Below, piece by piece: positions 1-7,102 of a stretch of DNA of 9,424 nt. Positions within the stretch are counted from its first letter, which is position 1, and each line of letters opens with the position of its first letter. A program made the translations under genes and the position numbers. The notes below the pieces were generated by a model. It was not told where the DNA came from. It saw only the letters and a list, made by a program, of their open reading frames with translations, and did no database searches. The stretch spans positions 1 through 9,424 of the forward strand of contig JAZOBB010000034.1 of the NCBI GenBank assembly GCA_045595745.1, in the 5' to 3' direction. Origin of the DNA: RGIG1666 sp045595745 (GTDB taxonomy: Bacteria; Bacillota; Clostridia; UBA1381; UBA9506).

Positions 1-774
1 GACTTTTCCTGCATTTATATTGATGTTAACGAGCTTCATATCAGGAACAATAAATACGGACACGCCGCAGGCGATGAAATGCTTATCTATATTGCAAATT
101 CTTTAAAGGAAGTGTTCTTTGGCCAGCACATTTATCGTATGGGCGGCGATGAATTTTTAGTATTTTGCCAAAATGTTCCGCAGGATGAAGTGAAAAAAAG
201 CATTGAGATTTTTAACCGCCAATTAAAACCGAAAGGTTACCATGTTGCAATCGGAATGTCTTACAGAACACAAAATAACGGTACCGAAGAATTGGTAAGA
301 GAAGCCGAAATCAGAATGTATGAGTCAAAAGCTCAGTATTATCAGGATAAGGAAAAGAAGAATGCACATAATACAAGCGATACCGGATATGTCCATGCAA
401 AGACGGGTATTCTTGAAATTGATACAATGATTTCTATTCTGAATGAAAATTATAATGGAATATACCGTGTAGACTTGGATACAGATAAAGCGCATCGTAT
501 TTTAATGCCTGCTTATCTTGGTTATAATGAAAATGAAGAACATTTTTCTAACCTTTTAACAAAGTATATTGATGATTCTGTTGCGCCCGAGTTCCATAGA
601 GCAACTATGAACTTTTTGAATTATGCGGCACTGAAAAGACAACTTTTGGAAGGCAAGATACCCAGAATCACATATAAAAAGACTAACGGAGAAACTGTAG
701 TCCTTAGTATTTATAAGCTCAGTGATGAAGAAAATTCTGTAAATAATACACTTTGGGTTTTTGCCAGAGATTAA
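1..774 (+). CDS. Diguanylate cyclase, GGDEF domain plus C-terminal PAS-like domain (5'-truncated)
   Basis: The reading frame is open from base 1, so this is the C-terminal 257 residues of a longer protein. GGDEF enzymes condense two GTP into cyclic di-GMP. Seen here (numbering from the window edge): the metal- and substrate-binding stretch at residues 8-25 (DVN...NNKYGHAAGD) and an intact GGDEF at 48-52, so an active cyclase is expected. The RxxD product-inhibition site that normally lies five residues before GGDEF is absent (FFGQ is there instead). From about residue 135 the chain resembles the PAS-like module found in clostridial GGDEF proteins (NGIYRVDLDTDKAHRIL, ending in LWVFARD); this assignment is by pattern only. 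Any N-terminal sensor or membrane part is outside the window. It ends 8 bases before the promoter of the next operon, so it is probably a separate transcription unit feeding c-di-GMP to the riboswitch. Confidence 0.9.
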   Translation, partial: DFSCIYIDVNELHIRNNKYGHAAGDEMLIYIANSLKEVFFGQHIYRMGGDEFLVFCQNVPQDEVKKSIEIFNRQLKPKGYHVAIGMSYRTQNNGTEELVREAEIRMYESKAQYYQDKEKKNAHNTSDTGYVHAKTGILEIDTMISILNENYNGIYRVDLDTDKAHRILMPAYLGYNENEEHFSNLLTKYIDDSVAPEFHRATMNFLNYAALKRQLLEGKIPRITYKKTNGETVVLSIYKLSDEENSVNNTLWVFARD

Positions 775-782
775 AAAGTTGC

Positions 783-811
783 TTGACAAAGGCAGTTCAT
801 TGTGGTACAGT
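783..811 (+). promoter_or_regulatory. Sigma-A-type promoter of the riboswitch operon
   Basis: A perfect -35 box TTGACA (783-788) is followed after 17 bases by TACAGT (806-811), which differs from the -10 consensus at two positions and is preceded by an extended -10 TG at 803-804. Transcription would start near 818, just upstream of the aptamer. The position right after the cyclase stop codon and before the riboswitch supports the call. It is not experimentally shown. Confidence 0.75.
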
Positions 812-821
812 TATAGAAGTT

Positions 822-907
822 CAATATTTAGCAAAATCGGTGAAAGCCGGTGACGCAAAGCAAAGAGGCTAAGGTTTTAAACTATGCCAGTCCAGCTGCA
901 ATGATAC
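822..907 (+). promoter_or_regulatory. Cyclic di-GMP-I riboswitch aptamer (GEMM-I)
   Basis: The conserved GEMM-I core is readable: GCAAAA at 831-836, a hairpin 836-841/846-851 capped by a GAAA tetraloop (842-845), then GACGCAAAGC (852-861), GGCTAAGG (867-874) and GCCAGTCCAGCTGC (886-899), in the order and spacing of the family. The base matching the ligand-contacting G20 of the Vibrio Vc2 RNA is G831; 3',3'-cGAMP-selective variants usually carry A there, so c-di-GMP is the likely ligand. A short closing P1 helix can be drawn between about 825-828 and 903-906. The third arm (about 865-892) is not fully resolved by eye. The aptamer sits between a promoter and a terminator and leads into the EAL gene. 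A covariance-model search with RF01051 would settle the exact ends. Confidence 0.88.
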
Positions 908-954
908 AAGGTCGAGATGTAGACTTTTGATTATTGCAGCTCTTTTTGTTTTTT
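894..954 (+). terminator. Riboswitch expression platform: intrinsic terminator
   Basis: Bases 894-905 pair with 930-941 in a 12-bp stem containing a single G-U pair. The stem can be prolonged inward by 907-913 with 922-929, with small bulges. It is followed at once by a U-tract, 943-954, broken by one G. The 5' arm reuses the bases of the aptamer's 3' end (GCTGCAATGAT), including the aptamer's P1 strand. Folding of the ligand-bound aptamer and of the terminator should therefore exclude each other. This geometry favours read-through when c-di-GMP is bound, but that direction is an inference. Confidence 0.88.
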
Positions 955-1015
955 GCACAAAAAAACCACCTTACATATTGTATAGCAATAATATAAAATG
1001 GATGAGGGATAAAAA

Positions 1016-1852
1016 ATGAGTAAGAATGTTTCTAAAAATTTAATAGGCCTTTTATCTGACATAAAGAGTTGTACGCACGAGAAGCTTCTTCTTAACAAAA
1101 TTAGATATGGATTAAAAAACGAAGAGTTCAAGATACACCTCCAATTTATAGTTGATAGCAAAACAAAGGAGATTGTATCAAGCGAGGCTTTATCAAGATG
1201 GGAAGATTCTTCAGGTGAGGTTATCATGCCCGGAAAATATATAGGTGTAATGGAAAAATCCGGATTGATAACCGAGTTTGATTACTATATGTTTGAGAAG
1301 GTTTGTAAAAAACTTTCCGAGTGGAAAAATACCGATTTTGACGATTTAACTATATCTTGTAACATCACAAGAATTACTATATCTGAAAAGGATTTTGCAA
1401 CTAAAATAAATGATATAGCAGATAAGTATGAATTTGACAGAAGCAAGCTATTAATAGAAATCACAGAAGATTCAATCGAAAAGAATATGAATGTTGCAAG
1501 GAATAATATTATAAGAACAAAAGAACTTGGTTTTAGTATTGCATTAGATGATATTGGCAGTGGTTATACATCATTAATAAGCTTGTGTGAGTATCCCATT
1601 GATGTAGTGAAAATTGACAGAAATGTTCTTCTGCTCTCTGATGGAGAAAGCGGAAAGAAACTGTTTTTGGGAATTATATCTTTAATACACAGCCTTAATC
1701 TCAAAGTTGTATGCGAAGGTGTTGAAACAGAAGAACAAAACACATTGGTTTCTGAAAGTGACTGTGATTATATTCAGGGGTGGTATTATTCAAAAGCACT
1801 CCCGGAAAGCAAGGCAGAAGATTTTTATAAAGAGTATATGAAGAAGTTTTAA
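1016..1852 (+). CDS. Stand-alone EAL-domain cyclic di-GMP phosphodiesterase
   Basis: EAL enzymes hydrolyse c-di-GMP to linear pGpG in the cytoplasm. The 278-residue protein is essentially one EAL domain (about residues 23-275) with a short N-terminal extension, no GGDEF or PAS partner and no membrane segment. The family signature residues are all visible: Q43, the EAL motif at 57-59 (SEALSRW), N116, E148, the DDIGSGYTSL loop with D178/D179, K199 and D201 in VVKIDR, E234 and E237 in CEGVET, and Q254. Activity is therefore expected. The ATG at 1016 follows GAGGG at 1004-1008; an earlier in-frame ATG at 998 meets a stop after four codons. The gene is the first of the riboswitch-controlled run, with only 16 bases to the next gene, so its product would lower the signal that governs its own leader. 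Confidence 0.93.
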   Translation: MSKNVSKNLIGLLSDIKSCTHEKLLLNKIRYGLKNEEFKIHLQFIVDSKTKEIVSSEALSRWEDSSGEVIMPGKYIGVMEKSGLITEFDYYMFEKVCKKLSEWKNTDFDDLTISCNITRITISEKDFATKINDIADKYEFDRSKLLIEITEDSIEKNMNVARNNIIRTKELGFSIALDDIGSGYTSLISLCEYPIDVVKIDRNVLLLSDGESGKKLFLGIISLIHSLNLKVVCEGVETEEQNTLVSESDCDYIQGWYYSKALPESKAEDFYKEYMKKF

Positions 1853-1868
1853 AAGGTGAAAAGTTGTT

Positions 1869-2411
1869 ATGAATAATAAATTTTCTAAAGATTTATACAG
1901 ATACTATGGAGAAAAGGGCGAAAGTTTTATTGGGAGACTTTTAAGACCAACAGAGCTTAAGTATATTGCGCTTTTCAGAAAGACAGAAAAATGTAAATTC
2001 AAGCCTTTGAAATTATACTATATGGTTAAACTCAAACTTATGTCTTATAAAACCCATATACAAATTCCGGCACGTACAAAAATCGATGAAGGATTTTATA
2101 TAGGGCATACCGGCAGAGTTATTATACACCCGGAAGCAGTCTTAGGAAAAAACATAAATATAGGCACGGGAGTAACCATAGGATATGAAAATCGCGGCGT
2201 ACGGTGCGGTGCGCCAATATTTGACGGAAATTGTTGGATAGGAACTAATGCAGTTGTTGTAGGCAATATAAGGATAGGAGAAGATGTGTTGATTGCTCCT
2301 TTGACTTTTGTGAATTTTGATGTTCCTCCTCACAGTATTGTGATAGGAAATCCTGCGAAGATCATACATAAAGAAAACGCAACAGAAGATTATATAGAAA
2401 ACAGAGTATAA
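1869..2411 (+). CDS. Serine-acetyltransferase-like hexapeptide acyltransferase (polysaccharide O-acetyltransferase)
   Basis: A 180-residue left-handed beta-helix acyltransferase, expected to move an acetyl group from acetyl-CoA onto a sugar or precursor in the cytoplasm. An N-terminal helical part (about 1-60) precedes hexapeptide-type repeats of the I-x-x-G form from about 64 to 165, ending in the usual SIVIGNPAKII tail. The catalytic-type His of the CysE family is at H80 (IGHTG). The Asp that partners it in true serine acetyltransferases (the D of the VDIHPA stretch in E. coli CysE) lines up by eye with Q65. Membership in a polysaccharide operon also argues for sugar acetylation rather than cysteine synthesis. 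The AAGGTG ribosome site lies 10 bases before the ATG. Family is confident; the acceptor is unknown. Confidence 0.87.
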   Translation: MNNKFSKDLYRYYGEKGESFIGRLLRPTELKYIALFRKTEKCKFKPLKLYYMVKLKLMSYKTHIQIPARTKIDEGFYIGHTGRVIIHPEAVLGKNINIGTGVTIGYENRGVRCGAPIFDGNCWIGTNAVVVGNIRIGEDVLIAPLTFVNFDVPPHSIVIGNPAKIIHKENATEDYIENRV

Positions 2412-2444
2412 AGAAGTAAGATAAACATAGGAGGTGCGCCCCGG

Positions 2445-3944
2445 ATGGCAACAAAAGATAACAGAATTAAATATAACTTGTTGTCAGGCGTTTTGTATCA
2501 AGTTGTCCTTATTGTCCTGAGCTTTCTTCTTCCGAGACTTTATCTTGAGAATTTCGGTTCAGAGGTTAATGGAGTTCTATCCACAATAAAGCAGATTTTT
2601 GCATATATGGTTTTGCTTGAGTCAGGTGTAGGACTTGCTACCACACAGGCATTATATAAGCCGATTGCCGAGAGAAATCATAACAAGGTGAGCTCTGTCA
2701 TATCAGCAACACATAGTTACTATGTTAAAGTTGGTATCATATATGCGATTATCGTACTTCTAATCGCTTTAGTGTATGAGTATATTATACCAACGGCAAT
2801 TGCGCCCGGTGTGATTTTCGGAATTGTAATACTTACCGCTCTGCCTGCATTATTCAGCTATTTTGTACAGGCTAAATACAGAATACTCTTAGAGGTTGAC
2901 GGCAGAAAATATGTTATAACAAATTCTGAAACAATCCTGCAGCTGTTATCAAATATTGCTAAAATACTTGTCATATTACTTACAAACAATCTTTTGCTGA
3001 TGCAGCTTGTGTATTGCGTATTGTCACTTTTGCAGCTTGTCTATATATATGTTCACGCAAAACGAAGATATAAATGGTTAAGTGTTAAGACTCAGCCTGA
3101 TTATGAGGCAATATCTCAAAGGAAATCTGTCTTGGTTCATCAGGTTTCGGGAATGGTTTTTAATAACACCGATGTTTTGCTATTGTCATTTTTATGTGAT
3201 TTTAAGGTGGTTAGTGTTTACACAATTTACAACATCTTTTTTTCGCAGATTCAGACGTTTATTACAAGTATTACCTCAGGATTCAGTTTTGCCCTGGGTC
3301 AGATGTTTCATACTGACAGAGCAAAATTTATGAAGGTATATAATATCTACGAAACATTTTATATTATGGCGACCTTTATTATTTATACTTTGATGGCAGT
3401 ATTTTTGTTGCCGCTTATTCAGATATATACAAAAGGAATAAACGATGCAAATTATACAAATGCACTTTTAGTAATCCTTTTTGTTGTTATGAACCTTTTA
3501 TCAAACGGCAAGCTTCCTTCAAACCATGTTCTTGAATATGCGGGTAAATTTGAAGAAACACGTTCTCATGCAATCTGGGAAATGATTATAAATATTACAG
3601 TTTCAATAGTTTCAATTTTGAAATGGGGAATTTGCGGTGCTATCATCGGTACAATTGTTGCACTTTTATACAGAGGGGCAATGATGATTTATTATTCAAA
3701 CAAAAAAGTGCTTGGCAGAGGAATGTTCCATACATATAAGCTTTGGATAGTAAACGGAGCGGTTTTTGCTGCTATAATGGCAATCTTTTTTGTAGACAGT
3801 TTCAGCGGTCTTTCATTTATCAGATTGCTGATAAAAGGAATCATCCACTCTCTTTGGATAGTGCCATTGTACATAGGAGTAAACTTTATATTTTTTAAAG
3901 GTGCTTTTAAAAACTTAATTGAATTATGGAGGAATAAAGCATGA
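2445..3944 (+). CDS. Wzx-type oligosaccharide flippase (MOP superfamily)
   Basis: A 499-residue, strongly hydrophobic polytopic protein with about 12 predicted membrane helices from residue 14 to near the end, the usual size and topology of Wzx/polysaccharide transporters. These flip undecaprenyl-diphosphate-linked repeat units across the cytoplasmic membrane. The N-terminal stretch with LPRLYLENFGSEVNGV (29-44) and the ESGVGLATTQALYKPIAERN block (59-78) look like the conserved start of clostridial and streptococcal flippases. An optimal AGGAGGTG site (2429-2436) lies 8 bases before the ATG; the spacer is unusually GC-rich for this region. It overlaps the following glycosyltransferase by four bases (ATGA), implying translational coupling. 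Linked-sugar specificity cannot be read from sequence. Confidence 0.9.
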   Translation: MATKDNRIKYNLLSGVLYQVVLIVLSFLLPRLYLENFGSEVNGVLSTIKQIFAYMVLLESGVGLATTQALYKPIAERNHNKVSSVISATHSYYVKVGIIYAIIVLLIALVYEYIIPTAIAPGVIFGIVILTALPALFSYFVQAKYRILLEVDGRKYVITNSETILQLLSNIAKILVILLTNNLLLMQLVYCVLSLLQLVYIYVHAKRRYKWLSVKTQPDYEAISQRKSVLVHQVSGMVFNNTDVLLLSFLCDFKVVSVYTIYNIFFSQIQTFITSITSGFSFALGQMFHTDRAKFMKVYNIYETFYIMATFIIYTLMAVFLLPLIQIYTKGINDANYTNALLVILFVVMNLLSNGKLPSNHVLEYAGKFEETRSHAIWEMIINITVSIVSILKWGICGAIIGTIVALLYRGAMMIYYSNKKVLGRGMFHTYKLWIVNGAVFAAIMAIFFVDSFSGLSFIRLLIKGIIHSLWIVPLYIGVNFIFFKGAFKNLIELWRNKA

Positions 3945-4675
3945 GTATTCCAAAAGTGATTCACTATTGTTGGTTTGGAAAAGGCGAAATGCCAAAGCTG
4001 GCAAAGAAATGTATTAAAAGCTGGGAAAAGTATTGTCCGGGGTTTGAAATAATTTGTCATAACGAAGACAATTTTGACTTAATGCAAAATCGCTATATGC
4101 GTGAAGCCTATGAGGCGAAAAAATGGGCATTTGTCAGCGATTTCGCAAGGCTTAAGATAATTTATGATAACGGCGGAATTTATTTAGATACCGATGTTGA
4201 GCTTATAAAGCCTATTGATGATTTGCTGGAAAACAAAGGTTTTATGGGGTTTGATGAAAAAGGTATTGTTGCAACGGGGCTTGGCTTCGGTGCAGAAAAA
4301 GGAAACGAGGTAATCGGAGAGTTTTTAAAAGACTATGATGATATACCATTTGTTTTGGAGGATGGTAGCTTTGACCTTACTCCTTGTCCTGATCGAAATA
4401 CAGATGCCTTGATGCGGCTTGGTATGGATATTAAAAATACAAACCAGACTTTTATGGATATGGTTTTTCTTCCAAGAGAGTATCTTTGCCCAATGGATTA
4501 TTATACCGGAAAAAAGACTATAACAAAAAACACATATTCCATACATCATTACTGTGCTTCGTGGACGTCGGATGTAACAAAAAGAACAACACGGATTAAA
4601 AGGATTATCGGCGTTAAGATGTATGACAAGCTATATGGCAAGTTTTTGCATAAATTCAAGTGGTTGGAGTGGTAA
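3941..4675 (+). CDS. GT32-like glycosyltransferase with DXD motif
   Basis: A 244-residue soluble glycosyltransferase of the type named 'glycosyltransferase sugar-binding region containing DXD motif' (Pfam Gly_transf_sug, CAZy GT32, GT-A fold). Seen: the N-terminal IPKVIHYCWFG (3-13), the WAFVSDFARL segment (62-71) and the metal/nucleotide-sugar site YDNGGIYLDTDVELIKP with DTD at 83-85; a His-rich C-terminal HHYCASW follows. It would add a sugar from a nucleotide donor to the lipid-linked repeat on the cytoplasmic face. The start is fixed by TGGAGG (3927-3932) 8 bases upstream and by the ATGA overlap with the flippase gene. The transferred sugar (often galactose, mannose or a hexosamine in this family) cannot be told. 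Confidence 0.9.
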   Translation: MSIPKVIHYCWFGKGEMPKLAKKCIKSWEKYCPGFEIICHNEDNFDLMQNRYMREAYEAKKWAFVSDFARLKIIYDNGGIYLDTDVELIKPIDDLLENKGFMGFDEKGIVATGLGFGAEKGNEVIGEFLKDYDDIPFVLEDGSFDLTPCPDRNTDALMRLGMDIKNTNQTFMDMVFLPREYLCPMDYYTGKKTITKNTYSIHHYCASWTSDVTKRTTRIKRIIGVKMYDKLYGKFLHKFKWLEW

Positions 4676-4676
4676 T

Positions 4677-6209
4677 ATGCCTGAACAAATTATAAATAAA
4701 ATTAAAAAGAGTATGTTGCCCCAGTGGAAAGTGTGCTTTATTTGGGCACTTGTTATGGGACTTATTGCTCATTTATATAAAATTACAAATTGGCTTCCTA
4801 ACTGGGACGGACTTGTTTTCAGATATGATGCGCAAAATATGATTTCACTGGGAAGATGGTTTCTTCCGGTAGTGTGTGCACCAAGTTCCTTTTATGATTT
4901 GCCCTTTATTGCAGGTCTTATGGCAATAATCTTTCACGGACTTGGCGCTGTATGCATCTGCAAAATGTTCGGTGTCAGAAAAAATATAACAGCAGCACTT
5001 ATAGGTGCGGCAGCTATAACATTTCCTACCGTAACATCTGTGATGATGTATAACTATGTGGCAGACGGATATGCTCTTTCATTCCTTTTTTCGTGTATTG
5101 CGGCGATGCTAATCACAAAGGATAAGCCTTGCTATATTGGTTCTTTGGTATTGATAGCATTATCCGCAGGAATATATCAGGCATACATAACAGTTACAAT
5201 AATGCTTCTGCTTTTAAGCTTGATTATGGAATTGATTTACAAGAATACAGCTGTAAAAAAAGTAATATTTAAAAGCCTTAAGTTTTTGCTGACAGGCGTT
5301 TTGGGTATGGCTCTGTATTATTTGGTGATGACAGTTCTTCTTAAATTGACGGGAACCACACTTTTAGAGTATCAGGGATTTGACGATGCAACTTCTTTGA
5401 AAGGCATTGACATAGCAGGTGCATTATACACAATCAAGGAGTCTTTTATCAGTTATTTCTTTGATTTTTCTAAAGGTCCGAATGTGTTTGGCATAATAAA
5501 CTCTATTGTGTTTGTTTTGACTTTTGTCTTATATTTGGCAGATGTTATTAAAAACAAATTAAGCATTGGCAAAATCCTGATGCTGAGCGTTTTTGTGATT
5601 TTGCTACCTATTGGAGCAAGTGTGCTTAGCTTTATTAACAGCGGAATAGATTATCACAACCTAATGAAAATGGGTTTTTTGGTATTTTATCTGTTTTTTA
5701 TACTTCAGTACGAAAAGTCAGAACGTAAAAGTACAAAACTGAATGCTGTAAAGTCTTGGGCAATACTTGGCGTTTCGGTTTTGCTTATCTTTAATCAGAC
5801 AATCATTGCAAATGTCAGTTATCATAAACTGAATATGGCTTATGAAAAGTCTTATGGCACTTTAATTCGTATTGCAGACCGAATCGAACAGACCGAAGGT
5901 GCAGGAGAATGTGATAGTATTTTAGTTTTAGGCTATCTTCCCGAAAGTGAGGCTTACAGTGCGAATTTACCGCCTGATATGACGGGGACAACAGATGGCT
6001 ATATTTTGAGAGCAGATGATGAAATAGTTGGTCAAAGTGTTTTATGCAGTGCATTAAATGATTATTGCGGAAAAAATTATAAATTTATTTCAGGTGAAGA
6101 AAAATCAGAACTTTTAAAAAGAACAGATACAGACAGTTTAAAGAACTGGCCTGCCAAAAATTCAATCTTGGTAATTGATAATGTGATTGTTATAAAACTT
6201 GGGGATTAA
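4677..6209 (+). CDS. Multi-pass membrane glycosyltransferase, GtrII-like (Glucos_trans_II type)
   Basis: A 510-residue polytopic protein with roughly ten hydrophobic segments between residues 18 and 380, then a soluble C-terminal domain of about 130 residues. The early extracytoplasmic-loop pattern NWDGLVF...D...GRWFLP (42-64) resembles the GtrII/Glucos_trans_II family. Members of this family use polyprenyl-phosphate-linked sugars to decorate polysaccharides outside the membrane. I place it there by pattern, with moderate certainty. A Wzy-like polymerase is the main alternative, since no other polymerase candidate is in the window. The start at 4677 is chosen because GGAG (4666-4669) is well placed and it follows the previous stop by one base (TAATATG). 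An in-frame ATG at 4623 would overlap the upstream gene by 53 bases and lacks support. Confidence 0.75.
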   Translation: MPEQIINKIKKSMLPQWKVCFIWALVMGLIAHLYKITNWLPNWDGLVFRYDAQNMISLGRWFLPVVCAPSSFYDLPFIAGLMAIIFHGLGAVCICKMFGVRKNITAALIGAAAITFPTVTSVMMYNYVADGYALSFLFSCIAAMLITKDKPCYIGSLVLIALSAGIYQAYITVTIMLLLLSLIMELIYKNTAVKKVIFKSLKFLLTGVLGMALYYLVMTVLLKLTGTTLLEYQGFDDATSLKGIDIAGALYTIKESFISYFFDFSKGPNVFGIINSIVFVLTFVLYLADVIKNKLSIGKILMLSVFVILLPIGASVLSFINSGIDYHNLMKMGFLVFYLFFILQYEKSERKSTKLNAVKSWAILGVSVLLIFNQTIIANVSYHKLNMAYEKSYGTLIRIADRIEQTEGAGECDSILVLGYLPESEAYSANLPPDMTGTTDGYILRADDEIVGQSVLCSALNDYCGKNYKFISGEEKSELLKRTDTDSLKNWPAKNSILVIDNVIVIKLGD

Positions 6210-6221
6210 GAGGTAAATAAT

Positions 6222-7079
6222 ATGATATATTTTTGCGCAGACGATTATGGTATATCTATTGATGGCAATAGGCGTATAGAAAATTGTCTTGAAAACGGTG
6301 TTTTAAACAAGGTAAGTGTTTTGCCAAACGGCGAAATATCAGATTTTAAACAGCGTTTATCAGGTAGCAATACGACACTATCTTTACATATCAATTTAGT
6401 TGAGGGGCGTCCGCTTTCCGATTCAAATGATATTGATTTGCTAATGTCGGACAATGGATACTTTAAATATTCTTTTATAGGTTTGTTTTTTCTTTCCATT
6501 TCAAATAAAAGGAAAGAATTTGAAAAACAAGTTTATACAGAAATACAAAGTCAGATTAAATTCTGGAAAAAGGCTATGGGTGAAACGTTATCTGTTTCAA
6601 TAGATAGTCATCAGCACACACATATGATACCGCTTATTTTTAAAACTCTGATGCGTGTAATTGAAGATGAAGGCCTGAATGTCCAAAGTATTCGTATTCC
6701 TGCAGAGCCGATTTTACCATACGTTTTTACACCATCATTATATTTTGAATACAAGCCCATAGGCTTGATAAAACAATGGCTTTTAAAAACCTTTGCCTTG
6801 GTAAACCGAAGGGAACTGAAAAAATCAAAGATACAGTCTGGATATTTTATGGGAATAATGTTTTCGGGAAAATTAAACGAAGCAAGAATAAAAAAACTGC
6901 TTCCGCATTATTTAAAACTTTCAGAAAAAAACAATAGAGATATTGAGATTGGATTCCATCCCGGTTATATAAAAAGCGGAGGAAGCTTAATTAACGCATG
7001 CAGGCAAGATTTTAGTAAATTTTATTATTCTTCCTGGCGTAATGCAGAGTATAATACACTTTTAAACCTTAAATTATGA
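6222..7079 (+). CDS. YdjC/ChbG-family carbohydrate deacetylase
   Basis: A 285-residue protein of the YdjC/ChbG family, metal-dependent TIM-barrel-like deacetylases that remove N-acetyl groups from amino sugars such as chitooligosaccharides. Seen: the N-terminal metal-site motif CADDYGIS with D7 and D8, H56 in SLHINLVEG, the DSHQHTHM motif at 128-135 carrying three His, and the C-terminal EIGFHPGY with H246. These are the conserved positions of the family, so activity is expected. No signal peptide or membrane anchor, so it should act in the cytoplasm, perhaps on a nucleotide- or lipid-linked N-acetylhexosamine (inference from context). AGAGG precedes the ATG, 12 bases after the previous stop. 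Gene order inside a polysaccharide operon is unlike ChbG's usual chitobiose-utilisation setting. Confidence 0.87.
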   Translation: MIYFCADDYGISIDGNRRIENCLENGVLNKVSVLPNGEISDFKQRLSGSNTTLSLHINLVEGRPLSDSNDIDLLMSDNGYFKYSFIGLFFLSISNKRKEFEKQVYTEIQSQIKFWKKAMGETLSVSIDSHQHTHMIPLIFKTLMRVIEDEGLNVQSIRIPAEPILPYVFTPSLYFEYKPIGLIKQWLLKTFALVNRRELKKSKIQSGYFMGIMFSGKLNEARIKKLLPHYLKLSEKNNRDIEIGFHPGYIKSGGSLINACRQDFSKFYYSSWRNAEYNTLLNLKL

Positions 7080-7102
7080 ATAAATGAAAGAAGGATTTGG
7101 AA

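Noticed and set aside
822..907. 3',3'-cGAMP (GEMM-Ib) reading of the riboswitch
   Set aside because: The key ligand-contacting position is G (831), typical for c-di-GMP-I, and the neighbouring enzymes are c-di-GMP enzymes; the alternative is not formally excluded.
971..997. TTACAT...TATAAA as a second promoter directly before the EAL gene
   Set aside because: The spacer is only 15 bases, the -35 match is poor, and its start point would fall inside the ribosome binding site; the region is simply AT-rich.
931..1227. Open frame on the minus strand over the leader and EAL gene
   Set aside because: It runs antisense through the terminator and a well-supported EAL gene, has no ribosome site and no recognisable domain.
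2433..2440. Possible mini-hairpin hiding the flippase ribosome site (GGTGCGCC)
   Set aside because: Only two or three pairs; too weak to sequester the site, though the GC-rich spacer is odd.
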